Of a stretch of DNA of 64,000 nucleotides, positions 27,462-36,318 are shown in pieces. Every line of letters starts with the position of its first letter. Positions within the stretch are counted from its first letter, which is position 1. Under the pieces are notes generated by a model that saw only the letters and a program-made list of their open reading frames with translations, did no database searches and was not told where the DNA came from. This stretch comes from Lysinibacillus xylanilyticus (GTDB lineage: Bacteria; Bacillota; Bacilli; Bacillales_A; Planococcaceae), in NCBI RefSeq assembly GCF_001183605.1, contig NZ_LFXJ01000005.1, positions 1,230,745-1,294,744 of the forward strand, in the 5' to 3' direction. A program made the position numbers and the translations under genes.

Positions 27462-29189
27462 ATGTTTTCAAGTATTCGACCTAAGGCCGAACTCGAGGAA
27501 TTATTAAAGCGTGGTACAAATTTAAATGCTACCGGTCGTTTTAATAAAACACTAGCATTTAACCATTTCAATTCACATGATGAAGAAAATTTAAAAACTC
27601 TCTACTATAAATTAAAAGATATCACGCCTTCAATGAATGCTATTTTTAATAACTATTTAAGAGAAATCTCTCTCTCTTCTCAGTTAACGATTAGTGAAGA
27701 AAATATAAATCGATACTTAACTCAATTTTTCTTAGCTACTCGTGATGATGAATATGTGGATGAGACCGTTAAATTTTTTAATTTATTCAGAAAGAATCAA
27801 TATGAGCCGGGTAAGTTAATCGTCGTCTTCAATCAATTTGCATTTTATATTACTACATACATTTTACATAATTTTGGTTTAAAACCTAATAAGGCATTTG
27901 AATATATGAAATCTTTCCAATCAGCTGTTAATGTTGACCAGGAATTACTCATCGAAGTATTAACAGAACGTACAATTGAAAATGTAGTCGCTGAAATTTC
28001 CTCTTTAATGGATGTCAATGCAAAAATCATGTACATGAAAGATTTAGTATTTAGCTTAGATAAACAAAACGAAGAAATCCAGTCCTCTACCGCGGCAACT
28101 GAAGAAATTGCCGCTTCTATTAACGAGGTTGCTCGAATGTCTTCCCGTATTTCTGAAAAAACAACTGAATCTGTTGATCACGCCGTTCAAGGAAAAAATG
28201 CAATAGAGCATGCCCTTACAGAAATCTTTAAAACAGAAGAGACATTTACATCAATCGTTGAGTCCTTTTCAGAATTACAAAAGCGGGTAAAGGATATTGA
28301 AAATGTTGTAACGTTAATAAACCAAATTGCCGATCAAACGAATTTACTTGCTTTAAACGCTTCTATTGAGGCTGCACGAGCAGGTGAACATGGTAAAGGC
28401 TTTGCAGTAGTTGCACAGGAAGTTCGAAAGCTTGCTGAAGGAACGGTATCAGCTCTTAGTGAAGTAACTACAAATGTACATCATTTAAAAAGCTATTCAA
28501 ATGAAGTGTCAAACTCAATAACAGAAACGACAGAAATTATTAAAGATGCAACAGTGGAAGCAAAAGAATCGTTACCATTATTAAATGCAATAGTAAGTGC
28601 CATTGAAGGTATTAATCTGGATGTCACAAATACAGCTGCGATATCACAGGAACAGGCAGCTGCTATTGATGAAGTATCAGCAAGAATGATTGAAATTTCT
28701 AGTCTTCAAGATGATATTCGCGAATATAGCCATAACACCTCTAGTGATATACACGCATTAGGGAAAGAAATTGATCGTTTCCGCAATGATATTATTTCGA
28801 ATAATAATGTTCAGCTATCATCTATAGCACTTTTACAATTATCAAAGGCCGATCATATTTTATGGAAATGGCGAATTTATAATATGTTCCTTGGGCTTGA
28901 AAATGTCGAGCCAAGTGATGTTTCTTCACATAGAGATTGTCGTCTCGGTAAGTGGTATACATCTGCTCGCACTGTAGAACGATTCGGACACTTGCACGAG
29001 TATAGTGAATTAGACGCACATCATTTACGTGTTCATGAATCGGCGAAGTTAGCAGCTGAGGCTTATAAAGTTGGGAATATTCAACAGGCTGAAGCTCATT
29101 TAAAAGAAGTAGATCAAGCTTCAAAGCAAGTTCTCTATTTTATCAATAACTTAATTGCATATTTAAAAAAAGAACGTGTTATGCAATAA
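27462..29189 (+). CDS. Soluble chemoreceptor: globin-like sensor, MCP domain, CZB domain
   Basis: The start at 27462 ([13 protein letters not shown]) follows GGAGG; 575 residues, no membrane segment. Residues 1-180 resemble the protoglobin sensor of HemAT. The MCP signalling domain has the canonical tip [20 protein letters not shown]. The last 120 residues form a CZB zinc-binding domain: [21 protein letters not shown] and [11 protein letters not shown] carry the expected His/Cys ligands. In the sensor, the position of the HemAT proximal haem histidine (HxRIGL) appears as Phe in [14 protein letters not shown], so haem binding is doubtful. CZB domains sense zinc and hypochlorite in other receptors. 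An acylphosphatase gene follows closely. Confidence 0.85.
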   Translation: MFSSIRPKAELEELLKRGTNLNATGRFNKTLAFNHFNSHDEENLKTLYYKLKDITPSMNAIFNNYLREISLSSQLTISEENINRYLTQFFLATRDDEYVDETVKFFNLFRKNQYEPGKLIVVFNQFAFYITTYILHNFGLKPNKAFEYMKSFQSAVNVDQELLIEVLTERTIENVVAEISSLMDVNAKIMYMKDLVFSLDKQNEEIQSSTAATEEIAASINEVARMSSRISEKTTESVDHAVQGKNAIEHALTEIFKTEETFTSIVESFSELQKRVKDIENVVTLINQIADQTNLLALNASIEAARAGEHGKGFAVVAQEVRKLAEGTVSALSEVTTNVHHLKSYSNEVSNSITETTEIIKDATVEAKESLPLLNAIVSAIEGINLDVTNTAAISQEQAAAIDEVSARMIEISSLQDDIREYSHNTSSDIHALGKEIDRFRNDIISNNNVQLSSIALLQLSKADHILWKWRIYNMFLGLENVEPSDVSSHRDCRLGKWYTSARTVERFGHLHEYSELDAHHLRVHESAKLAAEAYKVGNIQQAEAHLKEVDQASKQVLYFINNLIAYLKKERVMQ

Positions 29190-29234
29190 GCACAAGGGGG
29201 GGCTCTCCCCTCTTCACTAGTAGGAGGTGTAAGC

Positions 29235-29516
29235 TTGAACAAGCGAGCGCTAATTAAATTTTTCGGAGATGTTTACGGGACTGGCTATCGTTTTTTCATA
29301 AAACAAAAAGCGATTGAGCTAGGATTAAAAGGATACTGTAAACTAAATAATCAAGATCAAATTGAGGTTGAAGTAGAAGGATCAAAAAAAGCACTAGATG
29401 AATTTTTAATATTTGTTCAAAAGGGTGTTAGCCCTCAAGCAGATTCCAATTCTTTTACTTTAGAGCTTTTTGATGATTTAAAAGGTTATACACGCATGGA
29501 GTCAGACATTGTTTAG
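29235..29516 (+). CDS. Acylphosphatase
   Basis: A 93-residue protein of the acylphosphatase fold, which hydrolyses carboxyl-phosphate bonds. The phosphate loop GDVYGTGYR replaces the usual GxVQGVGFR but keeps the catalytic Arg19; the second catalytic residue is an Asn in KLNNQDQIEVEVEG at about 38-39. AGGAGG lies upstream of the start. It sits 45 bases after the chemoreceptor gene and may be cotranscribed. A terminator overlaps its last codons. Confidence 0.85.
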   Translation: MNKRALIKFFGDVYGTGYRFFIKQKAIELGLKGYCKLNNQDQIEVEVEGSKKALDEFLIFVQKGVSPQADSNSFTLELFDDLKGYTRMESDIV

Positions 29517-29533
29517 TCTGGCTCCTCTTTTTT
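29498..29533 (+). terminator. Terminator after the acylphosphatase gene
   Basis: GGAGTCAGAC (29498-29507) pairs with GTCTGGCTCC (29516-29525), followed by T-rich sequence. The stem begins inside the coding region. Confidence 0.8.
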
Positions 29534-29869
29534 AGTAGTGTTGTAATACTAAGGTTTATCAAGGTTTTTGGCTCTAGAAGATAATGATTGAATACGGTTT
29601 ATCTAAAATGGCGTTGCTGGGAGCAAAATTATTTTTTATTAATTTGGATCTGGAATAATACCCGAGTCCCTTTCATTTATCCGTTCCACAAAAAACACCT
29701 GCCGTAGCAATTGCAAATAGTTATTAAGATATTTTATCTGAAGGTCGATTCACTGATTACCCTCTTTTAAAAATTCCGTATCCTCTTACCATATTTCTAG
29801 TAACGCTCAGGGAGACGAAAGCTTTCGTCGTGTAACTGAGATGCTCCCACTTCAACCTTATGCGTGAAT
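29534..29869. other. Intergenic stretch, no gene seen
   Basis: No supported frame. A perfect 16 bp palindrome GACGAAAGCTTTCGTC lies at 29814-29829; its role is unknown. Confidence 0.4.
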
Positions 29870-30183
29870 TTAACGCAAAGAATGCCATATCCAGCGTAAT
29901 TTATCTTGAGTTTCTAAAGTGGCTGCATACGTAATTCCACTGCTCTCATGCCAACCTCTATGAGTGATCTCATCATTTTTATACATTAAATGAGATGTTG
30001 CCTTAAAACAATAAACATTGTTATTACTTTATAGCACTGCTTTTTCTAATATGGTTGTGTTTGTTGCTGCATGTTCTCATTCCTCTTTCATCTATGTTTT
30101 ACTTATTTAGTTGCTACCGCATTTAAAAGTAATTGTTTGTTGTGATCAGACATTACACGCCATTCTTTAACCGTTACTTTCAT
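29870..30183 (-). pseudogene. Decayed unknown gene
   Basis: The minus strand starts with a credible ATG at 30183 (MKVTVKEWRVMSDHNKQLLL) preceded by AAGGATG, but stops after 26 codons. A later frame reads VYCFKATSHLMYKNDEITHR and ends YAATLETQDKLRWIWHSLR. The two parts look like the head and tail of one gene broken by stops and shifts. I do not recognise the family. Confidence 0.45.
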
Positions 30184-30316
30184 TTGCCCACACATCCTTT
30201 CGAAAATACACTTCCAAACACTGTATGCAAGTATTAGCGCATGTAAGACACTTTCACATCGATTAATCATTCAACTCATGAAGTCCAATTAGATATATCA
30301 ATCAGATTTCATGTCA

Positions 30317-30352
30317 TAAAAAAAAGCCACAACTCATAATGAGTGTGACTGT
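30317..30352 (-). terminator. Terminator of the gene at 30363
   Basis: On the minus strand AGTCACACTCAT pairs with ATGAGTTGTGGCT and is followed by T8. Confidence 0.85.
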
Positions 30353-30362
30353 GAAATCTTGA

Positions 30363-30575
30363 TTATAATTCTTCTAAATAGATTGTAACTATGATACTTC
30401 TTGGATTGTAAGTAAAAGCTCTTTCACTCACTGCCCTGTAATTACCATCAATATTAACTACATCACTAACGTTCGGAATCAAAGCTGATAGAGAGTTGTT
30501 GATGTCATACGTCATAATTACATCACCGTTTTGTTCACAAAAACTGATTGTAATCTCTTCTATATTTTCTCTCAT
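30363..30575 (-). CDS. Small protein of unknown function
   Basis: A 70-residue protein from the ATG at 30575 (MRENIEEITISF), which has AAGGTGG upstream; a GTG twelve bases earlier lies inside that site. It is mostly beta-strand forming, with a conserved-looking C-terminus RSIIVTIYLEEL. No known motif. A terminator follows immediately, which supports a real gene. Confidence 0.6.
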   Translation of the reverse strand: MRENIEEITISFCEQNGDVIMTYDINNSLSALIPNVSDVVNIDGNYRAVSERAFTYNPRSIIVTIYLEEL

Positions 30576-30741
30576 CTTTGTCACCACCTTCCACTCTAAT
30601 CATAGAATATATGGAATAAAATGTAACAACTAGAAATATAAATCATAATAAAAAGGCCATACCTTGTTTGTACTACACCCCCAAATATTAGATTAACTTT
30701 TTGGCTGCAATACAAATTAGATCTGACTTGATATCAATATA

Positions 30742-31008
30742 TTATTTAGTCGTTAATGTCTCAATGGTTTTACTGTTATTACAGATGAGACTTTTAGCTT
30801 TAAAATTTATACTCGTTGAAAGTATCTGCAACTTACTTAAGTCGTTAGTCAACTTTTCTAATTCAACTAAACCTTCACCTTGCAATTTACTAATTTCCAA
30901 CTCAAGTTGTTTTAATGATTTTTGAACTAATTCTATATTTTCTTTGTATTTCTCTAAAATAATTTTAGTATCAATAAGCTCAATCTTTTTGTTTGTGTTT
31001 TTTTGCAT
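30742..31008 (-). CDS. Small coiled-coil protein of unknown function
   Basis: An 88-residue protein, Lys/Glu/Leu-rich, with heptad-like spacing in KYKENIELVQKSLKQLELEI and LVELEKLTNDLSKLQI, so a helical hairpin or dimer is likely. GGGAGAG lies seven bases before the ATG. Neither signal peptide nor membrane segment is seen. I do not recognise the family; the neighbouring gene at 30363 is also small and unknown. Confidence 0.55.
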   Translation of the reverse strand: MQKNTNKKIELIDTKIILEKYKENIELVQKSLKQLELEISKLQGEGLVELEKLTNDLSKLQILSTSINFKAKSLICNNSKTIETLTTK

Positions 31009-31179
31009 ATGGCTGACTCTCCCTTTTACCTATAAAGTCATCTTTTTGGTGCAGTCTTTATTGCATGAATTATTGAAAAACATCCTAGGATATGAAAAAA
31101 ATTTAACAATTGGATTTAATTAACACTATTATAATGTTGATTAACTTATTTAACAATGTCATTTTTATTCAATGAAACT

Positions 31180-31207
31180 AAAAAACCACATCTTGTTAGA
31201 TATGGTC
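31180..31207 (-). terminator. Terminator of the VOC gene at 31236
   Basis: On the minus strand ACCATATCT pairs with AGATGTGGT, followed by T6. Confidence 0.85.
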
Positions 31208-31235
31208 TCCTGAAATATTATGATTTTTATATTAT

Positions 31236-31592
31236 CTAAATAAATTGTAAATACTCTAAGACATTCCCGAAAGGATCTCTGAAGCTAATAACTTTTCCTG
31301 GAGGACAATCCATCGGCTCATCTGTAATGAACTCAACATTATGCTCTTTTAACTTATTGACGGTTTGATGAATGTCCTCTGTTTTTAAAGCTAAAACCAC
31401 ACCTAGAGTATCTTTTGGAATGGATTTAGATTTTTTTGTCTCTTCTAAAATTAATGGTAAATCTCCGTGAATAAGTGTTACGATTTTAGGTCCGTATTGT
31501 TTGTTTACCTTAAATCCTAAAACTGTAGTGTAAAAATCAATTGCTTTTTCTATGTTAGGTACATAGATACTGATAACACAAACTTGACTCAT
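31236..31592 (-). CDS. VOC family protein
   Basis: A 118-residue glyoxalase-fold protein. ISIYVPNIEKAIDFYTTVLG is the family N-terminus and SFRDPFGNVLEYLQF the C-terminal metal-ligand region with its Glu. Its substrate is unknown. It is monocistronic, has a clear terminator, and starts at an ATG with GGGG upstream. It is one of three VOC genes in the window (661, 31236, 32250); they are divergent in sequence and not a tandem array. Confidence 0.85.
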   Translation of the reverse strand: MSQVCVISIYVPNIEKAIDFYTTVLGFKVNKQYGPKIVTLIHGDLPLILEETKKSKSIPKDTLGVVLALKTEDIHQTVNKLKEHNVEFITDEPMDCPPGKVISFRDPFGNVLEYLQFI

Positions 31593-31981
31593 ATTTCATC
31601 CCCCTAATTCCGTTAATTACCTTTTCCTTCATTTATAAAGATAATAGAATATATGGTAATATTTTTCAACTCTCAATGCGAAATAAAATATTTTCCTAAG
31701 AGGGCTTTATAAAATCCCTAATTCATTACTTACTCCAATTGGCATTAATAAATTTACTAGAACCCAAACGGCAAAATGTCCTAGCATTTCTTCATTGCAT
31801 ACAATTAGATGACCACATTATAACTAGGCGCCCTTTGGATATGACTCTAGTTAGCAACTACATTAAGTTCTTCATAGTGTATACATATTCTTAAATCTTT
31901 TTTGTGGCATTCTATGATAGAAATCTCAATCCGTATTGAAAACTATACATATTATGAATTATAGAATGGATGGAAATTACT
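31593..31981. other. Intergenic stretch, no gene seen
   Basis: Nothing supported between the VOC start and the YjcZ-like remnant. The promoter of the VOC gene should be in the first 100 bases. Confidence 0.35.
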
Positions 31982-32100
31982 ATGTCTAATATTATGGTAA
32001 TGGAAATGGTTACGGAAGTGGTTCAGCATTTGCGCTAATTGTTGTTCTATTTATTCTTCTAATTATCGTCGGCGCTACTTTCATGACTAAAGGTTATTAA
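31982..32100 (+). pseudogene. Frameshifted YjcZ-like small membrane protein
   Basis: After ATG-TCT-AAT the frame must shift to read YGNGNGYGSGSAFALIVVLF and then ILLIIVGATFMTKGY with a stop at 32098-32100. A Gly/Tyr-rich head and one hydrophobic helix ending in a short polar tail are typical of the YjcZ sporulation protein family. In the unshifted frame translation ends after 18 codons. Either one base is missing near 31990 or this is a sequencing error. Confidence 0.7.
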
Positions 32101-32172
32101 TACCTAACACCGCCTCTAATGCTCATAACTAATAAGATAATATAAACTTTATCCTTTCCCTTTTAATCTACC

Positions 32173-32206
32173 TAGGGTCACTATCCTCCGGTGACCCTAT
32201 TAATAT
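32173..32206. terminator. Hairpin between YjcZ remnant and VOC gene
   Basis: TAGGGTCAC (32173-32181) pairs with GTGACCCTA (32191-32199). The T-rich tail is weak, so its role as terminator is likely but not certain. Confidence 0.6.
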
Positions 32207-32249
32207 TTCCTTACTTAAAACTCATCTCTCAAAAGGTCATACGATATCA

Positions 32250-32924
32250 TTATTCGATAATGAATTCACCATCATGATTTACAATTAATTTCCTTCCGTT
32301 ATTGACTGAAATCTCGAGAGGAAGAATGGTAGAATATTTATCTGAAAAAATCCATCTTCTTCCGGGACGAGCAAGGATAATAAAAATCCCTATCTCTCTT
32401 ACGCCCATAAAATTTAGAGATTTCTCATTTAACGGTTTGTTATCCCTTTCAAATATATGAGCTTTACTTAATTCTTTTCCTACCTTTAACACATCATCAA
32501 CGATAAGACCAATTTCACTAATATGGAAAATACTATTAATAGTAAACGGCTCTGAGCTTTCTTCGTTTACGCCATAACGGGCTATACATTCTAAAATATT
32601 ACCTGATGGATCCTCAAAATATATTGCGTGTGCTGGTAAATGTGAAAAGTTTACTTGATCTTCTCCATCCTCTGTTAAAAGTTGGACTTTGTTTTTCAAC
32701 CAAAATTTTGCTTCTTCAAATTGGTTTGCTGGAATATTGAAGGCAAAATGATAAAATGGTTTGCCTACTGTATCTCTATTCGTAAACTCCAAAATACTAG
32801 TGCCTGTTTGAATTTGAAAGCTATCTTTATTTTCAGCAATCAAATGAAACCCTAATTTATTCATATAAAATTCTTTCATAGATTGTAAATTATCAGTTTG
32901 TAAAGTAAGGGATTTAATTTCCAT
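32250..32924 (-). CDS. Two-module VOC family protein (CatE/CppA type)
   Basis: From the start at 32924 (MEIKSLTLQTDNLQS, with AGGAG ten bases upstream) the protein has 224 residues. The first module (LQSMKEFYMNKLGFHLIAEN to IYFEDPSGNILECIARYG) is a standard glyoxalase unit. The second (FHISEIGLIVDDVLKVGKEL onward) is shorter and poorer in metal ligands, ending in LIVNHDGEFIIE. This build is common among Bacillus VOC proteins of unknown substrate. Confidence 0.8.
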   Translation of the reverse strand: MEIKSLTLQTDNLQSMKEFYMNKLGFHLIAENKDSFQIQTGTSILEFTNRDTVGKPFYHFAFNIPANQFEEAKFWLKNKVQLLTEDGEDQVNFSHLPAHAIYFEDPSGNILECIARYGVNEESSEPFTINSIFHISEIGLIVDDVLKVGKELSKAHIFERDNKPLNEKSLNFMGVREIGIFIILARPGRRWIFSDKYSTILPLEISVNNGRKLIVNHDGEFIIE

Positions 32925-33181
32925 ATGCAACATTCTCCTATTCACATGTATTTGTAAAATAATATAATAAAAACAATCCCTATTCACATCAATCTTTCGG
33001 CTGAAATACATAGACAGTTTCGAACATGTTCATATGCACTAAAAGTTAATTATTATTAAGTACTTTTATTTTTCCATTACATTTCTTCCTCCTTGAATGA
33101 TAAAAGCCCTCCATAATTAATACGGAAGGCAAACAATATTCAGAAGGAAGCTATCCAATCTATTGAATGTAAATTATACTT

Positions 33182-33349
33182 TGCAGATCTTCCAAGTTAT
33201 TAGGTGAACGTTATTTTTCTGATGCACCAAATGTCGTCTATCTTTATTTTGCTCATGATAAAAACCATTTAGGGCAATTTGAGCACCATACAATTGATGC
33301 GAAAACTCTTACGACAGAGCAATTAAAGCATTTTCAGTCTTATGAATAG
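33182..33349 (+). pseudogene. Fragment of an unknown gene
   Basis: A frame without a start codon reads SKLLGERYFSDAPNVVYLYF and then AHDKNHLGQFEHHTIDAKTL and ends QLKHFQSYE at 33349. It looks protein-like, with a stop and terminator after it, but the 5' part is absent. I do not recognise it. Confidence 0.4.
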
Positions 33350-33379
33350 CTTAAAGTAGACGTAATGCACGACTCGAAA

Positions 33380-33427
33380 TATAAGCGTATTTTGAGGTTA
33401 AAATCTCGAATACGCTTATTAATTTTT
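33380..33427 (+). terminator. Terminator after the gene fragment
   Basis: ATAAGCGTATT (33381-33391) pairs with AATACGCTTAT (33409-33419), then TAATTTTTAT. Confidence 0.7.
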
Positions 33428-33595
33428 ATAAAAACTAATATAACGATGATGGTGAGGAATTAACAACAGTGAAAAAAACAATACTAATAAATAAAAATTT
33501 GACTAATAACGTGTGAAGCAATCCAAAAATTCGCGAATTACACTAAGTTTGAATACAATATGAAAATGATTAATTCATTATAGGCCTTTTAACAC

Positions 33596-33751
33596 CTATC
33601 CGTCGCCTTGGCAGTTCTATCCGTCACTTCGATGGTTCCATCCGTCGGTGGGCACTCTTTCCGTCGCTTGGGCAGTTCCATCCGTCGCTCTGGCAATTCT
33701 ATCCTTCGGTAGGGATTCTATCCGTCACTTCGGCGGCTTATCCGTCTTTGC
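33596..33751. repeat. Degenerate 19-22 bp tandem repeat, about eight units
   Basis: Units begin at 33596, 33617, 33638, 33659, 33678, 33699, 33718 and 33740. The consensus is CTATCCGTCGCTTNGGCAGTT. The core TCCGTC is kept in all but one unit (TCCTTC), while the second half varies. It lies 200 bases upstream of xpaC and is not part of a convincing reading frame. Confidence 0.85.
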
Positions 33752-33968
33752 AGAAAAACATCAATGTCGGACAGTTAGAGTGACTTCTTTTTCGTCTGTC
33801 CTCTTTTCTCCTAATAATGCAAAGGTTTTTCTTTTTTTTATGGTAATATCATTGAGAAACTTTACAAATAGCAGTAAAATTTATGTAAGGTTTCTTATAT
33901 AATTGAAACTTTATGTCGGTTATTTCGTATAAGAATATAGACATATTTAAATGCTAGGAGGAAGAAAC

Positions 33969-34619
33969 ATGCTCAGTGTCGGACAGTTTTTCTCTAGACA
34001 TACCGCTAGCTTCTTAATTTCTCTCTCAACTGTTTCTATCGCAGCATTTGCGGCAAGTCCAGGATACTTCCTTGGTGGTTTATTATTTGCTGGAACATAC
34101 GCGTCGAGTACGACGTTGTTGAAACATAGACAGAAAAAGAAATTCATGCAAATAGCTGGTATAACAAAAGAAGAATACAAACATATTGAAACACAACTTA
34201 CAGCAGCCAATAAAAACATTCAAACTTTAAGTCAAAACTACTTACGTGTACGCTCTGTTTCTGCATTTAAGCAATTACTCGAAATGACACGTATTTCAAA
34301 AAATATCGTAAAAGTAGTTAAAACAGATCCACGGAAATTTTATAATGTGGAACAATTTTTTTATGCACACCTTCCTTCCGCTGTCGAATTAACGGATAAA
34401 TATACGATGTTATCGAAACAGCCTGTGAAGGATAAGGAAATCCAAATTACATTATCAAAAACCAGAGAAACACTTACAGATTTAAATGATACGATTCAAA
34501 TTGATTTAAAGGATGCGCTTTCCAACGATATCGACCATCTCCAAATGGAAATCGAATTTGCGAATCGTTCCAATTTAAGACGAAAAGAACAATTGGAATG
34601 GCGAGGCGATGATAAGTGA
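33969..34619 (+). CDS. xpaC: XpaC-like 5-bromo-4-chloroindolyl phosphate hydrolysis protein
   Basis: The ATG at 33969 follows AGGAGGAAGAAAC; 216 residues. Two hydrophobic segments (FLISLSTVSIAAFAASPG, GYFLGGLLFAGTYA) are followed by a long helical domain: KHRQKKKFMQIAGITKEEYK, LSQNYLRVRSVSAFKQLLEM, TDKYTMLSKQPVKDKEIQ. This matches XpaC, found next to telA throughout Bacillales. Its molecular role is not established despite the name. It overlaps telA by four bases, which points to coupled translation. Confidence 0.85.
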   Translation: MLSVGQFFSRHTASFLISLSTVSIAAFAASPGYFLGGLLFAGTYASSTTLLKHRQKKKFMQIAGITKEEYKHIETQLTAANKNIQTLSQNYLRVRSVSAFKQLLEMTRISKNIVKVVKTDPRKFYNVEQFFYAHLPSAVELTDKYTMLSKQPVKDKEIQITLSKTRETLTDLNDTIQIDLKDALSNDIDHLQMEIEFANRSNLRRKEQLEWRGDDK

Positions 34620-35680
34620 CAGCAAATGATCACGCATTTCAACTAAATACAATACAAGGTATTTCCCCTCTTGTGCAATCTTATTTAGAAACAACAAATA
34701 ATGAGGCGATGGCGACGTATGAAACGCTGTCGCCTCTTGCACAAAGTCGAGCACTTCTATATGCTAGTCAACTTGACCTGACAAATTTTGAATCAGTCCT
34801 GTCTTTAGGGCAAGGCTCACAACGAGCGCTTTCTCAATTTGCAGATCGCATGCTTGCACAAGTAAAACAGAAAGACGTCACAAAAATTGGTCAAATGTTA
34901 GACTCATTAATGCAAACGTTAGACCGTGTGGACCCTAACGCATTAGAACCAAAAAAGCAGTCCTTTTTCAGAAAAATGTTTGGTAAAATAGAGCCTACTG
35001 TTAAGCAAACATTAACGGAGTTTGAACGTGTTAGTATCCAAGTAGAACGAATTGGTGTTCAGCTTGAACGTTCACAGCTACAAATGATAAAAGATGTGGA
35101 AATGCTAGAGGAACTTTATGCACATAATAGAGGGTTCTTTGAAGAGTTAGCGACTGCTATTGCAGCAGGACAAATGAAGAAGCAGCAAGCCATTGAAGTT
35201 GAGCTTCCTGAAAAGGCGACTAGTGTACAGGCGACGAAACAGCCTCTAGCTATCCAACAGCTAAATGATTTTGCCGCACAAATCGAGCGTCTAGATCAAC
35301 GTATTTATGACCTACAAGTTTCTCAGCAGGTTGCTTTACAAACTGCGCCACAAATACGGATGATTCAGCAGTCCAATCAAACGCTAGCTGAGAAAATAGA
35401 ATTTTCAATCGTTACTCTTATTCCACTTTGGAAAAACCAGTTGGCCATGATGTTATCTATGCATATGGATCATCACTACGCGCAGCTAGAGGAAAGATTA
35501 TCTCGTACAAATGATCGTTTTACGAGCCCTTCCTTTGAACAGCAAGTATCGAAATTCAAAGAAACTCAGCATGAGCTTAAAACAGCTATCAAAGACGTCT
35601 TCGCCCTTCATACAGCTACAGAACAGGAAAAGCAGCATCTACAGGATGTAGCAGAATTAAAAACCTTAAAGAGAGATTGA
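34616..35680 (+). CDS. telA: TelA-like toxic anion resistance protein
   Basis: A 354-residue soluble helical protein starting at a GTG that overlaps the xpaC stop (GTGA). Family features include ISPLVQSYLETTNNE, ILSLGQGSQRALSQFADRML-like sequence near residues 60-80, FFRKMFGKIEP and LERSQLQMIKDVEMLEELYA. TelA homologues are linked to tellurite and other envelope stress resistance, often together with XpaC. The pair is followed by a terminator, so it is a two-gene operon. Confidence 0.88.
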   Translation: MTANDHAFQLNTIQGISPLVQSYLETTNNEAMATYETLSPLAQSRALLYASQLDLTNFESVLSLGQGSQRALSQFADRMLAQVKQKDVTKIGQMLDSLMQTLDRVDPNALEPKKQSFFRKMFGKIEPTVKQTLTEFERVSIQVERIGVQLERSQLQMIKDVEMLEELYAHNRGFFEELATAIAAGQMKKQQAIEVELPEKATSVQATKQPLAIQQLNDFAAQIERLDQRIYDLQVSQQVALQTAPQIRMIQQSNQTLAEKIEFSIVTLIPLWKNQLAMMLSMHMDHHYAQLEERLSRTNDRFTSPSFEQQVSKFKETQHELKTAIKDVFALHTATEQEKQHLQDVAELKTLKRD

Positions 35681-35698
35681 TTCCGTTTTTCCAAAAAA

Positions 35699-35738
35699 CA
35701 AGGGTGGCTCAGAAAACATCTGAACCACCCTTTGATTT
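35699..35738 (+). terminator. Terminator of xpaC-telA
   Basis: AAGGGTGGCTCAGA pairs with TCTGAACCACCCTTT, followed by GATTTT. Confidence 0.85.
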
Positions 35739-35805
35739 TCATTTAAACCTACTGAATGAAAATAGTCTCCGGACTCAATTACGCCAAGCGAAATTGATTT
35801 TATGC

Positions 35806-36003
35806 TTATTCGAAATACTCTTTATAGTAGCCACCAATATTACCAGTGTTATCGATAATAAAAATGAATTCTTCTGTTTCATTTTTCACATCATATTGTT
35901 TTCCTACTGTTAATACGTTTGAAACTAAATATTTTGATGCATTTGTATGCTTACAAGTAACTGTGCGTGCTGTTGGTGCATCTTTCCATTTTAAATGTAA
36001 CAT
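35806..36003 (-). CDS. DUF6501-like small protein
   Basis: A 65-residue protein from the ATG at 36003 (MLHLKWKDAPTARTVTC). The segment KYLVSNVLTVGKQYDVKNET followed by EEFIFIIDNTGNIGGYYK looks like a compact all-beta domain and matches small proteins I associate with DUF6501 in Bacillales. No catalytic motif. Function is unknown. GAGG lies about ten bases upstream. Confidence 0.65.
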   Translation of the reverse strand: MLHLKWKDAPTARTVTCKHTNASKYLVSNVLTVGKQYDVKNETEEFIFIIDNTGNIGGYYKEYFE

Positions 36004-36165
36004 AATCTCTCTACCTCTCTTTACTAGCATGAAGCTAATGTCTACTGCTTATTTTATAATATTTTTGAACTTTTGTGGAGAAAAAAACCATAGAAGACCA
36101 TATTTTTTCCGTAACTATCGTTTTTTAACCATATCAATAATAAAAATTTTACTCGAGGTGTTAAT

Positions 36166-36261
36166 ATGAGCTTTGGTGGTGTGCCGCAATGGTTTTTTAT
36201 CTTGGCCGTTGCATTTGCAATTTGCTTTGTTTTATACGCAGAATGGAATTCTAGAAAATAA
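36166..36261 (+). CDS. 31-residue single-pass membrane peptide
   Basis: A short gene with GAGGTG six bases before ATG and its own terminator. The product MSFGGVPQWFFILAVAFAIC continues FVLYAEWNSRK: a short head, one hydrophobic helix and a charged tail. It resembles the small membrane or spore-associated peptides of Bacillales but I cannot name a family. Confidence 0.65.
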   Translation: MSFGGVPQWFFILAVAFAICFVLYAEWNSRK

Positions 36262-36295
36262 GTGAGCCCATTAATTTGGACTCACTTTTTTGTTA
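36258..36295 (+). terminator. Terminator of the 31-residue gene
   Basis: AAGTGAGCCC pairs with GGACTCACTT, followed by T5. It overlaps the stop codon. Confidence 0.8.
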
Positions 36296-36318
36296 TTGTA
36301 ACCGAACACGTAAATTTA

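Noticed and set aside
33596..33751. CRISPR-like repeat or coding repeat
   Set aside because: Units are too short and degenerate, have no spacers, and frames through the region lack a ribosome binding site.
33969..35680. Anti-phage or tellurite resistance island (ter cluster)
   Set aside because: Only xpaC and telA are present, a common Bacillales chromosomal pair, with no other ter genes.
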